A DNA stretch of 64,000 nt from CAZIKB01 sp964539665. GTDB taxonomy: Bacteria; Zhuqueibacterota; Zhuqueibacteria; Oceanimicrobiales; Oceanimicrobiaceae. Position 1 is the stretch's first letter; every line of letters starts with the position of its first letter. The stretch spans positions 101,046-165,045 of the forward strand of contig CAZIKB010000001.1 in NCBI GenBank assembly GCA_964539665.1, in the 5' to 3' direction. The position numbers and the translations under genes were made by a program. Below the pieces are notes generated by a model. That model made no database searches and was not told the origin of the DNA. It saw only the letters and a program-made list of their open reading frames with translations. This document shows positions 34,464-43,217 of the stretch, one piece after another.

Positions 34464-35915
34464 TCATTTTCCGATGCAAAATTTTGAAAATATGTTTCCG
34501 AGAATGTCTTCTGTTGTTACTTCTCCGATTATTTCGCCTAAACATTTCAATGCTTCTCGTATATCCAGAGCAATAAACTCTGCAGACAAACCCTTTTTTA
34601 AAGAATCAAGTGCAAGGTTTAATGAATCAACAGCTCTCTCAAGCCGCAGTTTTTGTCTCATGTTGGTTATTAAGGGTTCGTCACTTTCTATACTTGACTC
34701 GCCAAAAGATAGTTGTACGATACTCTCTTCTAATTCTTTCAGACCCGACTTGTATTTAGCAGAAATTTCTAAAACTGGATATTCCCCTACTTTCTTTTTA
34801 ATATCAATTGGAGTAATCTTTGGCTCCAGATCGATTTTATTTAAAGCAGCAATAAATGCATTTCTTCCGTTCCACAATTCCTTCTTTATAGAAAAAACCT
34901 GTTCAATTAAATCGGAATCCAAATTGTCCAGTTTTTGCGAGGCGTCGAAAACAAATAAAATAATATCGGCCTGTTTGATCTGGATCAAAGTTCTGGCGAC
35001 CCCCTCCTGTTCAATTATCTCTTGTGTGTTCTGAAAACCAGCACTATCGACCACTCGGAAAAAAGCACCGTTCAAATTTAATTGCTCTTCTAAAACGTCA
35101 CGAGTTGTACCAGGAATGTCTGTGACAATTGCACGTTCTTCATTTAAAAGAGCGTTCAGCAAACTTGATTTACCAACATTCGGCTTGCCAATAATTACAA
35201 GTTTTGCCCCTTCTCTTAAAATTTTTCCTCGCCTGTATGATTTAATAAAACATTCTATTTCCTTTACAATTACAATTATTTTTCTTTTCAACTCGCCTTT
35301 CTCAGTAAACTCAATGTCTTCGTCACTAAAATCTAACTCTAGTTCTATTATGGAACAAAGGTCGATTAATTTCTGTCGCAGTTTTTGAACGCGTTGAGAC
35401 AAGTCCCCCTGAAACTGATACATGGCAGCTTTTAAACTTAAATCAGTTTTTGCCCGAATAATATCCGCAACAGCTTCCGCTTGAGTTAAATCCATTCGGC
35501 CGTTTAAAAATGCGCGTAAGGTAAACTCTCCGGGTTCTGCTAACCTGGCGCCTTGCTGTATCAGTTGTTCAATTATCTTTCTGCTTAGCAGCATGCTACC
35601 ATGACAACCAATCTCGACAACGTCTTCTTTTGTATATGATTTTGGAGACTTAAAAACTGTGAGGACTACTTCATCAACAAAATTATTGCGGCTGTCAGTA
35701 TTTGGAAAGGAATCATTGTTTTCTTTGCATTCATGAGGTAAAATAATTTTGCCTAATAACGCTTTGTGGGACTCCGCCTCTATTAATTTGATCTTACTTT
35801 GAAATATTGTATCAACCATTTCAATAGCTGAGGCTCCGCTCACTCTTAATACGGCAATTCCGCCAGTGCCTGGTGGGGTTGAAATAGCGGCGATAGTGTC
35901 TTTCTGATAATACAT
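34464..35915 (-). CDS. mnmE: tRNA modification GTPase MnmE
   Basis: The start is placed at ATG 35915 (MYYQKDTIAAISTPPGTG), which is the family's normal beginning; the open frame continues 19 codons upstream without family similarity. The product is 483 residues. It contains the tetrahydrofolate-binding N-terminal domain, the helical domain, and an inserted G domain: G1 GKPNVGKSS, G2/switch DIPGTTRDV, G3 DSAGF (usually DTAG), and G4 NKID. The C-terminal FCIGK carries the catalytic cysteine. It works with MnmG on wobble uridines. Confidence 0.96.
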   Translation of the reverse strand: MYYQKDTIAAISTPPGTGGIAVLRVSGASAIEMVDTIFQSKIKLIEAESHKALLGKIILPHECKENNDSFPNTDSRNNFVDEVVLTVFKSPKSYTKEDVVEIGCHGSMLLSRKIIEQLIQQGARLAEPGEFTLRAFLNGRMDLTQAEAVADIIRAKTDLSLKAAMYQFQGDLSQRVQKLRQKLIDLCSIIELELDFSDEDIEFTEKGELKRKIIVIVKEIECFIKSYRRGKILREGAKLVIIGKPNVGKSSLLNALLNEERAIVTDIPGTTRDVLEEQLNLNGAFFRVVDSAGFQNTQEIIEQEGVARTLIQIKQADIILFVFDASQKLDNLDSDLIEQVFSIKKELWNGRNAFIAALNKIDLEPKITPIDIKKKVGEYPVLEISAKYKSGLKELEESIVQLSFGESSIESDEPLITNMRQKLRLERAVDSLNLALDSLKKGLSAEFIALDIREALKCLGEIIGEVTTEDILGNIFSKFCIGK

Positions 35916-36023
35916 ATCAAAATTATTGGTGTTAACAAAACAGCCCCGCACAAATGGCAGGGCCCTACTCACGATGAAAAGATTATACTCGTTGTTTTTT
36001 AAACTTAAGTCATTATTTTTTAA

Positions 36024-37796
36024 TTATTTGTGGAACCTTCCCTTATAATCGTGCTTTATTCTTCTCTTTTTTGTTTTTGTACTTGTTCCTTCCAGGGTCA
36101 CTTTTGGCTTTGAAGGTATAAATTTTTCCTGAATTATTGAAAATAAATTAAACAAGGCATAGTATAAATTTAAACCAGAAGGAAAACTATTAAATAACAA
36201 TGTCATGAAGATCGGCATCATATAAACCATGGCTTTCTGCTTTGGGTCTTTCATGGATATTTTTTGCTGAATAAACATAGTGATCCCCATAAAAAGCGGT
36301 AAGATATTTACCGTATTACCGTAAAGCGGTACTGAAAAAGGCAGCAAGGCAATTGTGTCTGGTCTGGATAAATCTGTGATCCACCAGATAAAAGGCGCTT
36401 GGCGCAATTGAATGGTAGAACGGAAAACAGTAAATAAGGCAATTAGAAGGGGCATTTGTAATATCATCGGAATACAACCACCAAGTGGATTTACGCCATG
36501 CTCCTTGTAAAGCTTCATCGTCTCTTTCTGTTTTTTCTGTGCATCACTTTTGTATTTCTCATTTAATTCCTGCATTAAGGGCTGTAAATTCTGCATCGCC
36601 TTCATAGACTGATAGCTTTTCTTGGTGAGAGGATACAGTACTATCTTAATCAGGATGGAAAATATAATTATTATAAATCCATAGTTTGGAATGACTTTTC
36701 GCAGGCCATTGAAACTCCAGAGAATAATTTTAGCAAAAGGACGGAAAAGAGTCCATCCTAAATCCATCATCACTTCTAAATTGATATTGTAGCTCTTTAC
36801 AATATCATAATCGAGCGGTCCAAAATATAATTTGAAATTGTTTTTGCTTACCCTTTGATTATTAAAAAGCAATTTCAGATCAAATCCATATTTTTTCCAC
36901 TTTTCTTCATGTCCCACATCTATTTGTTCGGCTTGAAGTTTAACGGCCTCCGCTTTTACCTCATCCGGAATAACAGCTACAGTAAAATATTTAGTTCTAA
37001 TGGCAACCCAATCTATAGAACCACGCCATTGTTGGGGATCAAAATCATTTGTTGCATCAAATTCATTTTTTCCATCACCGATATAGGCGTAGGCTTTTGC
37101 ATTCCTCATGTCTTCTTTAAAATCTGGCTCGGTGGATTCAAGACCTGAGCGCCAGGTCAAAAGATAATAAGATCCATCAACGACACTTTCAAAGTTCCTG
37201 AACTCAACCAGCAATGAAACATCATATCTGTCATGATAAAAAGTGTAGGTTTTTTTAATTGTTTTGTAATCATCAAAATTAAGGGTAAATTCTAATTTGT
37301 CTGTACTATCATTTTCGTATAAACTAATTTCCTTTTTATTGGCTGAAAAAACAAAAGGGCTGGTGTCAATAGTATCTTCTTCGGTCGGCACAAGCAGCGC
37401 TAAATTGCCCTGACCGTTTTCTCCTATTAATTGTACATAAGGACCGTCACTGAGAAAATATTCTTTCAGCTCCCAGGAAACAACAGAGGCTCCTTTAGTT
37501 GAAAATACCGCCTTGTATAAATTTGTTTCGACAGTTATATTTTCACCGTCTCCGACTAAATTCTGATATTTTACTGGTTCTTGAAATGTCTCTATCGTTT
37601 GAGGAGAAATACTTTCGTGTTGTTTTTCCTTAGTCGGACTAATTACTTGTTCTCTTTCAACTGTCTCGCGTGGTTGCTGCTCCACGGTTGGACTGGGTGG
37701 AGGCAAAAAGTTGTCTTTGTAAAAATCTGATTGGAGAAAAATTAAAATTAATCCAATTAGTAGAAACGCTAAAATTGTTTTCTTATCAAATTCCAT
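36024..37796 (-). CDS. yidC: membrane protein insertase YidC
   Basis: The 590-residue protein is the Gram-negative-type YidC: an N-terminal transmembrane helix (TILAFLLIGLILIFLQSDF), a large periplasmic beta-domain of about 320 residues, then the conserved insertase core. The core includes YPLTKKSYQSMKAMQNLQPL, a cytoplasmic coiled loop (ELNEKYKSDAQKKQKETM), GVNPLGGCIPMILQMPLLI and further helices. It inserts proteins into the inner membrane with or without SecYEG. The long periplasmic domain is absent in monoderm YidC, so it is good evidence for two membranes. It belongs to the rpmH-rnpA-yidD-yidC block. Confidence 0.97.
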   Translation of the reverse strand: MEFDKKTILAFLLIGLILIFLQSDFYKDNFLPPPSPTVEQQPRETVEREQVISPTKEKQHESISPQTIETFQEPVKYQNLVGDGENITVETNLYKAVFSTKGASVVSWELKEYFLSDGPYVQLIGENGQGNLALLVPTEEDTIDTSPFVFSANKKEISLYENDSTDKLEFTLNFDDYKTIKKTYTFYHDRYDVSLLVEFRNFESVVDGSYYLLTWRSGLESTEPDFKEDMRNAKAYAYIGDGKNEFDATNDFDPQQWRGSIDWVAIRTKYFTVAVIPDEVKAEAVKLQAEQIDVGHEEKWKKYGFDLKLLFNNQRVSKNNFKLYFGPLDYDIVKSYNINLEVMMDLGWTLFRPFAKIILWSFNGLRKVIPNYGFIIIIFSILIKIVLYPLTKKSYQSMKAMQNLQPLMQELNEKYKSDAQKKQKETMKLYKEHGVNPLGGCIPMILQMPLLIALFTVFRSTIQLRQAPFIWWITDLSRPDTIALLPFSVPLYGNTVNILPLFMGITMFIQQKISMKDPKQKAMVYMMPIFMTLLFNSFPSGLNLYYALFNLFSIIQEKFIPSKPKVTLEGTSTKTKKRRIKHDYKGRFHK

Positions 37797-37814
37797 AATT
37801 GTTTTTATACACTT

Positions 37815-38024
37815 TTAGTTTAAAGGATCAATACCACCTGGGTGAAAAGGATGACATTTAGATATTCGTTTTATACCGATCCATGTGCCCTTAAAGAAAC
37901 CAAATCTATTAATTGCTTGTAATGCATATTCTGAACAGGACGGGTAAAAACGGCACGAAGGTACAAAAAGAGGAGAAATTAAATATTGATAAAGCTTGAT
38001 TAATATAATACCAAAAGATTTCAT
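37815..38024 (-). CDS. yidD: membrane protein insertion efficiency factor YidD
   Basis: The 69-residue protein is YidD, a small membrane-associated factor that aids insertion by YidC. It shows the full family pattern: IKLYQYLISPLF at the N-terminus, the cysteine cluster CRFYPSCSEYALQAI, and the C-terminal CHPFHPGGIDPL. It lies between rnpA and yidC, the standard position. Confidence 0.95.
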   Translation of the reverse strand: MKSFGIILIKLYQYLISPLFVPSCRFYPSCSEYALQAINRFGFFKGTWIGIKRISKCHPFHPGGIDPLN

Positions 38025-38032
38025 CCTTCTTT

Positions 38033-38368
38033 TTATCTTACTTGTTTTATTAGTTCTACTAATTCCTCAGTGAGTAATTGAAAATTTTGTTTTTCAATAC
38101 CCGGCTTGGCTAATAAAATATAATTCTTGTGCTCAGGAAAAACGGCTTTATTTAATCTTAATACTTCTTTTAATCTTCTTTTCGCACGGTTTCTTTTTAC
38201 GGCGCCTTTTATTTTCTTTGATACAGCTAATCCAAACTTAGTCTTTTCATCTGCCTTAACTAACACTAATATGTTTTTAGAGTTGTATCTTTTACCATGT
38301 GTAAATATTTCTGTAAATTTCTCTGAACTCTTAATAATTTGCCGTTTATCTAAACGGAGTTTATCCAC
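38033..38368 (-). CDS. rnpA: ribonuclease P protein component
   Basis: The 111-residue protein is the protein subunit of RNase P, which matures tRNA 5' ends. It has the N-terminal RLDKRQIIKSSEKFTEIF and the RNR signature VKRNRAKRRLKE. The start is GTG at 38368, without an obvious Shine-Dalgarno; no better ATG exists before the conserved RLDKR. The first codons are formed by a perfect DnaA box on the opposite strand. It lies 15 bp after rpmH, which is the usual gene order. Confidence 0.93.
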   Translation of the reverse strand: MDKLRLDKRQIIKSSEKFTEIFTHGKRYNSKNILVLVKADEKTKFGLAVSKKIKGAVKRNRAKRRLKEVLRLNKAVFPEHKNYILLAKPGIEKQNFQLLTEELVELIKQVR

Positions 38369-38369
38369 A
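38361..38369 (+). promoter_or_regulatory. DnaA box at the rnpA start codon
   Basis: A perfect TTATCCACA (consensus R1-type box) covers the GTG start and the next two codons of rnpA. It is the leftmost box of the origin cluster. It may be functional or a coincidence of codons, but the exact match and position are notable. Confidence 0.5.
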
Positions 38370-38383
38370 CAAAATCCGACTGT

Positions 38384-38527
38384 TTATCTGTCACTTACTG
38401 TTAAACTTTTTCTTCCTTTGGCTCTACGACTGTTTATAATCGCTCGTCCGGCTTTAGTTTTCATTCTTGACCTAAACCCTTGTTTATTTAGCTGTTTCCG
38501 ATTATGCGGTTGAAATGTTCTTTTCAT
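38384..38527 (-). CDS. rpmH: 50S ribosomal protein L34
   Basis: On the minus strand the ATG at 38527 opens a 47-codon frame encoding MKRTFQPHNRKQ, then a run GFRSRMKTKAGRAIINSRRA, and RKSLTVSD at the end. This is bL34, a small basic protein of the large ribosomal subunit, at its normal length and with all conserved blocks (FQP, GFRSRM, GR, RRAKGRK). It is the first gene of rpmH-rnpA-yidD-yidC and flanks oriC, as in most bacteria. Confidence 0.96.
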   Translation of the reverse strand: MKRTFQPHNRKQLNKQGFRSRMKTKAGRAIINSRRAKGRKSLTVSDR

Positions 38528-38575
38528 TTTTTACCCTTATTAATCCCTATATTTTCAAGTCATTTAGAGCGCATC

Positions 38576-38604
38576 AACGTATTAAATATTTGTATAAAAG
38601 TCAA
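38576..38604 (-). promoter_or_regulatory. candidate promoter of the rpmH operon
   Basis: Minus strand: TTGACT, 17 bp, TACGTT. The -10 is about 49 bp upstream of the rpmH ATG. The -35 is good and the -10 poor. Confidence 0.35.
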
Positions 38605-38714
38605 GCAATTTCTATTTTCAAACCAAAATGAAAAATATTAATTTAACTTGACATTGAACAACTTTTTATTAAATTTTATCCATACCAGCCAGTAAATTTA
38701 TTACAACTACAACT

Positions 38715-38723
38715 TGTGGATAA
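38715..38723 (-). promoter_or_regulatory. DnaA box (oriC left)
   Basis: Perfect TGTGGATAA in the rpmH-dnaA gap, 31 bp right of a one-mismatch box. Confidence 0.75.
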
Positions 38724-38865
38724 CTTTGTAAACATAGCAATTATTAAAGACTTTTTAGAGTGATATGATTAGAATAGAATGTATTTATAAAGTTAATTTA
38801 TACTATTGTTACGTTTATTATATTTATTAATAATGGACTTACTGCTTTTTTTTTTGTGAATAGAA

Positions 38866-38874
38866 TGTGGATAA
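38866..38874 (-). promoter_or_regulatory. DnaA box upstream of dnaA
   Basis: Perfect TGTGGATAA 116 bp before the dnaA start, adjoining the AT-rich stretch. It could also serve DnaA autoregulation. Confidence 0.75.
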
Positions 38875-38989
38875 CTTTTTTTGCTTGTTAAACGGTGTAG
38901 ATTGGAGGAAGCTGGATACACCGACCTCATTCTTGTTTTTAATAAATCATAAATAATCATTGTTTAATTTTTAATGAGGGACGGGTATA

Positions 38990-40339
38990 ATGTCATTAGA
39001 TAGTACAAATGCATGGAATAAATGTTTAACCATAATCCAGGATAATATAAATCCACAGAGTTTTACTACCTGGTTTAAACCAATAACTCCTGTTAAACTA
39101 GAAAATCAGAGTCTTACGGTTGAAGTACCCAGTCAATTTTTTTATGAATGGCTGGAAAGTCATTATAGCTCTCTTATTAATCAAGCATTATTACAGGTTT
39201 TTGGTGACAAATCCAAATTGATTTACTCTGTAGTCGTGAATGGAAACAATGAAATAAAAAATCTTCCATCACTTGATAAAAACAACCCTGTAAACAGGCC
39301 CTACAAAAATAGTAATCTTAACGCTCGCTACCATTTTGAAAATTTTGTTGAGGGTCACAACAATCAATTTGCCCGGGCGGCCGCTAGTGCAGTTGCTGAA
39401 GCACCAGGCAAAACTACCTTTAATCCAATTGTAATATACGGCGGTGTTGGTCTTGGTAAAACTCATTTGATCCAGGCCATCGGAAATTTCGCTTTAAGCC
39501 AGGGAAAGGCTAATAACATTTTATACGTTGATAGTGAAAAATTTACCATTGAATTTATAAACTCGATCCAAAACCACAAAACTACTGAATTCAGTTCTAT
39601 ATACCGAAATGTGGATATCCTGTTAGTTGATGATATTCAGTTCTTTATTAATAAAGAAAGAACACAAGAAGAGTTTTTTCATACTTTTAATGCGTTGTAT
39701 AATTCCGGCAAGCAAATTGTTCTCTCCTCTGACAGACCTCCAAAAGATTTGGATGGTGTAGAAGAAAGATTAATATCCAGATTTCAATGGGGATTAGTAG
39801 CAGACATTCAGCCTCCTGAACTTGAAACAAGAATTGCTATCCTTCAACAAAAAGCTTTAGAAAATGAAATTAACCTCTCTGGAGAAATTATTGAATTTAT
39901 TGCCACTAATGTTACCTCTAATATTCGTGAATTAGAAGGTTCACTGATCAGGCTCTTAGCCTATTCTTCTTTAAATGATATAGATATAACTCTATCATTA
40001 GCAAAAGATGTTTTAAAAAATCTAAGTTTAAATAAAAAGAAAAAATTATTAATTGAAGAAATTCAAAGAATTACCAGTGAACATTTTAATATTCCCGATG
40101 ATATGCTTCGGGCTAAAACTAGAAAAAAAGAAATAGCTTATGTTCGCCAATTGTCTATGTTTCTTGCAAAGGAATTTACAAACAATTCCCTAAAAACAAT
40201 TGGTCTTCATTTTGGTGGACGAGATCACAGTACTGTTATTCATGCTATTCAATGTATAGATAATTCAATTAAGGAGGACAATAAAGTTAAAGAAGAAGTT
40301 AATGTTTTGAGAAAAAAAATAGAAATGTCAAACATCTGA
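38990..40339 (+). CDS. dnaA: chromosomal replication initiator protein DnaA
   Basis: The 449-residue DnaA binds DnaA boxes and opens oriC. The N-terminal domain I (WNKCLTIIQDNINPQSFTTWF) is followed by a short linker. The AAA+ domain has Walker A GGVGLGKTH at residues 151-159 and Walker B LLVDDIQF at about 211-218. The C-terminal helix-turn-helix contains the box-binding signature GGRDHSTVIHAI. All domains are complete, and the length is normal. It begins the plus-strand arm of the origin, between two box-containing gaps. Confidence 0.98.
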   Translation: MSLDSTNAWNKCLTIIQDNINPQSFTTWFKPITPVKLENQSLTVEVPSQFFYEWLESHYSSLINQALLQVFGDKSKLIYSVVVNGNNEIKNLPSLDKNNPVNRPYKNSNLNARYHFENFVEGHNNQFARAAASAVAEAPGKTTFNPIVIYGGVGLGKTHLIQAIGNFALSQGKANNILYVDSEKFTIEFINSIQNHKTTEFSSIYRNVDILLVDDIQFFINKERTQEEFFHTFNALYNSGKQIVLSSDRPPKDLDGVEERLISRFQWGLVADIQPPELETRIAILQQKALENEINLSGEIIEFIATNVTSNIRELEGSLIRLLAYSSLNDIDITLSLAKDVLKNLSLNKKKKLLIEEIQRITSEHFNIPDDMLRAKTRKKEIAYVRQLSMFLAKEFTNNSLKTIGLHFGGRDHSTVIHAIQCIDNSIKEDNKVKEEVNVLRKKIEMSNI

Positions 40340-40660
40340 ATTCATATTTATCCACAACATTATGTTAATAACCCATAAAATTATAAGAATTGAATGTGGA
40401 TAACTATAAATTATATTCTTTTTTTTGATTTCTTTTTATAAAAAATTAATTTATGAACAAGTAATACACTTTTAATCCACATTAATTATCTAAATAACTT
40501 TTTCTTCAAATATTTAATATTTATGCAGTTAATTAAGTAAATTTTAATATTTATCAACATATCAACACTCTATACTATAACTAATAAAATTATCTTGAAT
40601 AATATTATATAATTTAGTAAATTAAAAACTGCATATATTTATTTATCATTAGAGGCACTT
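40340..40660. other. oriC: oriC, right part (dnaA-dnaN intergenic region)
   Basis: The 321-bp gap has very high AT content and two perfect DnaA boxes in opposite orientation: TTATCCACA (40348-40356) and TGTGGATAA (40395-40403). One-mismatch boxes occur at 40473-40481 (TAATCCACA) and 40551-40559 (TTATCAACA). With the left part this makes a bipartite origin around dnaA, as in Bacillus-type origins. No gene or terminator was seen. Confidence 0.75.
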
Positions 40661-41779
40661 ATGAAATTTAAGGTAAATAAAAAGGAATTTTATCAGGCTA
40701 TTCAAAATATAATTGGGGTGATTCCAATAAAAACCACAATCCCTATTTTGGGTAGCATTTTGTTAGATTTGCAGGACAATGAACTAAATCTAACAGGTAC
40801 AGATTTAGAAGTATCAATATCTACAAAAATCAATGTGCAGGGCGAGGAAAATGGTGCTGTTGCTATTCCGGCAAAAATTTTATTTGAAATAGTTAGAGAA
40901 CTACCTGAAATACCCATTGAGATATTTTGTGATGAATTCTACAAAATTGAACTAAACACGGATGCAGGATTTTATAAACTATCGGGGGAACATAAAGATG
41001 AGTTTCCTAAAATTGCAATAGAAGAAAATCAGGAAAGTTTTCTAATTGATTCTGAGCAGTTTTGTTCTATGATAAATAAAACAATATTTGCTGTATCCAC
41101 GGATGAATTGAGAACAACTTTAACAGGTGTGTATCTTAAAGTATCAGAAAATGAACTAAGGTTGGTAACCACAGATGGCCACCGTTTAGTTAAAATAGAG
41201 TTTAAAAATTTCAGTTCTCCGGAATTTCAAGGAGAAACAATAATTCCTACGAAGGCCTTAAATTTACTATTAAAAAATGCTCAGGACACCAAAAATATAA
41301 AAGTGAAATTAACTGAAGATCACATCGTTTTTGAACTTAATAATACAATTGTTTATAGTAAGTGTATTGAAGGTCAATTTCCAAATTATGAACGAGTCAT
41401 TCCGCTGGATAATGACAAAAAACTAATAGTTAACAGGGAATTAATCAGCTCTTCGGTACGCAGAACAGCTATTTTTTCAAATTCAATAACTCACCAAATA
41501 AGACTCTCCATTTCAAAGAATGTTGTTAATATTCAATCGGAAGATATAGAATTTGGTGGAGAGGCACAAGAAAGCATTGAAGTGGATTATTCGGAAGAGG
41601 ACTTGGAACTCGGTTATAATGCAAATTATTTATTAGACATTCTGCGGCACTTAGATACAGAGGATGTAATATTTGAAATTAAAGATCATATTAGTGCCGG
41701 CATATTATATCCGAGTGTTCAAAATGAAAATGAACACCTCTTAATGCTTTTAATGCCAATAAGACTAAATGAAGAATAG
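40661..41779 (+). CDS. dnaN: DNA polymerase III beta sliding clamp
   Basis: The 372-residue clamp tethers DNA polymerase III and many repair enzymes to DNA. It begins MKFKVNKKEFYQAIQ and shows three clamp repeats. These include the first-domain block IPILGSILLDLQDNELNLTG, the TTDGHRLVKIE motif near residue 170, and the C-terminal LLMPIRL that ends the protein-binding pocket. An AGAGG ribosome-binding site precedes the ATG. It is followed closely by recF, giving the classic dnaA-dnaN-recF order. Confidence 0.98.
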   Translation: MKFKVNKKEFYQAIQNIIGVIPIKTTIPILGSILLDLQDNELNLTGTDLEVSISTKINVQGEENGAVAIPAKILFEIVRELPEIPIEIFCDEFYKIELNTDAGFYKLSGEHKDEFPKIAIEENQESFLIDSEQFCSMINKTIFAVSTDELRTTLTGVYLKVSENELRLVTTDGHRLVKIEFKNFSSPEFQGETIIPTKALNLLLKNAQDTKNIKVKLTEDHIVFELNNTIVYSKCIEGQFPNYERVIPLDNDKKLIVNRELISSSVRRTAIFSNSITHQIRLSISKNVVNIQSEDIEFGGEAQESIEVDYSEEDLELGYNANYLLDILRHLDTEDVIFEIKDHISAGILYPSVQNENEHLLMLLMPIRLNEE

Positions 41780-41782
41780 TGG

Positions 41783-42916
41783 ATGTATCTTGAGAAATTA
41801 ACTATCGTTAATTTCAGAAACTATGAAAAGGCTGAAATTAAGTTTAATTCTGGTATAAATTTAATATTGGGATTAAATGCTCAGGGTAAGACAAATTTAT
41901 TAGAAGCGATTTATCTGCTCTGTTTAGGAAGAAGCTTCAGGCTGGCAAAAAATCAAGAATTGTTGCAATCGGAAAGTCAGTTTTTTACGCTTGAAGGGTT
42001 TGTAAATTTTGATAATAATATAAATAAAGTAGTGATTATTCACTATATACGAGATGGAAAAAAAGAAATAGCTATTGATAGGAAAAGATTAAGAAATAAT
42101 TCTGAATTATTTGGAAACTTTCCCATTGTTACAATGACACCTGATGATTACAAGATAACAACAGGTGGACCCTCAGAACGAAGAAGATTTATTGATATAC
42201 TATTATCCCAGGTTAGTATTTTTTACCTTAAAGACCTTCAAGAATATAATCGCATTCTAAAACAGCGTAATAAAATACTTCAAAATAATAGGGACGGTTT
42301 CAGGTTAAATGAGGCTGCTATTGAACCATGGACGCAAAAGTTAGTTAAAGTTGGAGGTAAAATAATTAATGAAAGGGTTGAATTTTTAAAAGACTTTTTG
42401 AAAATATTAAATCCTTTATATAGAGAATTTACAGAGTTAAAGGATATTTTGAATATTTCATTAGATTCATCTGTTCCGCTAAATAATAGAAAGTCCCTGG
42501 AAGAAAATTTTTATGTGGCACTAAATGAAACAAAAGAGAAAGAACGATTTGTAGGAATGACGTTGTTGGGACCACATCGTGATGACATATTTTTTGAAAT
42601 AAATGGCAAAGAGTTGCGCAAATATGGCTCGCGCGGTGAACATAAATCAGTTTTAATTTCACTGAAATTAGCAGAATATAAATTTTTGAAAAATAAAAAG
42701 GATGAAACGCCTATTTTTTTATTGGATGACTTTCATTCTGAATTAGATGAAATGAGAGAAGAAAAAGTATTCAAATTACTTCAGGGAGTCAACCAAATTT
42801 TTTTAACCAGCCCGAAACAAAAGGTTTTTAATCATTATAAAAATAATTCCAATTCGGTAAATGAAGTATCAAAATTTTATGTCGCGGATGGTAATATTGA
42901 ATTATACAAAATATAG
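41783..42916 (+). CDS. recF: DNA replication and repair protein RecF
   Basis: The 377-residue RecF is an SMC-like ATPase that helps load RecA at gapped DNA with RecO and RecR. It has the N-terminal MYLEKLTIVNFRNYEKAEI, Walker A in LGLNAQGKTNLLEAI, the SPGGPSERRRFID-like block (TGGPSERRRFIDILL), the signature RKYGSRGEHKS, and Walker B LLDDFHSELD. It lies three bases after dnaN and overlaps dciA. Length and motifs are normal. Confidence 0.96.
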   Translation: MYLEKLTIVNFRNYEKAEIKFNSGINLILGLNAQGKTNLLEAIYLLCLGRSFRLAKNQELLQSESQFFTLEGFVNFDNNINKVVIIHYIRDGKKEIAIDRKRLRNNSELFGNFPIVTMTPDDYKITTGGPSERRRFIDILLSQVSIFYLKDLQEYNRILKQRNKILQNNRDGFRLNEAAIEPWTQKLVKVGGKIINERVEFLKDFLKILNPLYREFTELKDILNISLDSSVPLNNRKSLEENFYVALNETKEKERFVGMTLLGPHRDDIFFEINGKELRKYGSRGEHKSVLISLKLAEYKFLKNKKDETPIFLLDDFHSELDEMREEKVFKLLQGVNQIFLTSPKQKVFNHYKNNSNSVNEVSKFYVADGNIELYKI

Positions 42917-43196
42917 AAAGCCAAAGCCGATTGGAGAATCAGTTTCACATTTACTGAAGAATTTAGGCATTGACAAAAAAGTTAAACAGCATCAGGCAAT
43001 TACTTCCTGGCCTGGAATTGTGGGAGAAAAGGTATCAAATGTAACCGAAGTAGAAAAAGTAATTGACGGCATACTTTTCATTAAGGTTACAGGCAGCACC
43101 TGGAGAAATGAGCTCATATACATGAAAAAGGATTTACTCCAAAGAATGAATAATACTTTTGGAGCTACAATTATAAAAGACATCAGGTTTAAATAA
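42888..43196 (+). CDS. dciA: DciA/DUF721 family protein
   Basis: The ~102-residue protein (ATG at 42888, MVILNYTKYRKPKPIGE) belongs to DUF721. This family includes DciA, the widespread factor that helps load the replicative helicase in bacteria lacking DnaC/DnaI-type loaders. Family marks are PIGESVSHLLKNLGIDKKVK and the conserved tryptophan in ITSWPGIVGEKVS. The VTGSTWRNELIYMKKDLLQ block matches the C-terminal KH-like core. The gene overlaps recF by 29 bases and precedes gyrB. Alternative in-frame starts further upstream fall inside recF. Confidence 0.85.
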   Translation: MVILNYTKYRKPKPIGESVSHLLKNLGIDKKVKQHQAITSWPGIVGEKVSNVTEVEKVIDGILFIKVTGSTWRNELIYMKKDLLQRMNNTFGATIIKDIRFK

Positions 43197-43217
43197 ATTA
43201 TAGAGGTTTACTAATAT

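Larger units (their letters stand above)
38528..38989. other. oriC: oriC, left part (rpmH-dnaA intergenic region)
   Basis: The 462-bp gap is very AT-rich. It carries two perfect DnaA boxes (TGTGGATAA at 38715-38723 and 38866-38874) and one with a single mismatch (TTATCCATA, 38676-38684). Between about 38760 and 38850 lies an almost pure A/T stretch suitable as the unwinding element. Gene orientation diverges here. It also contains the dnaA leader and the rpmH promoter region. A GAGGGACGGG-type ribosome-binding site precedes dnaA. Confidence 0.75.

Noticed and set aside
34474..35034. A 186-codon open frame on the plus strand opposite mnmE
   Set aside because: It is the antisense shadow of a confidently identified gene, has a low-complexity Ser/Phe-rich translation and no ribosome-binding site.
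35916..35972. N-terminal extension of MnmE to 502 residues
   Set aside because: The upstream codons have no family similarity; MYYQKDTIAAIST is the usual start.
38127..38513. A 128-codon plus-strand frame across rnpA and rpmH
   Set aside because: Antisense to two conserved genes.
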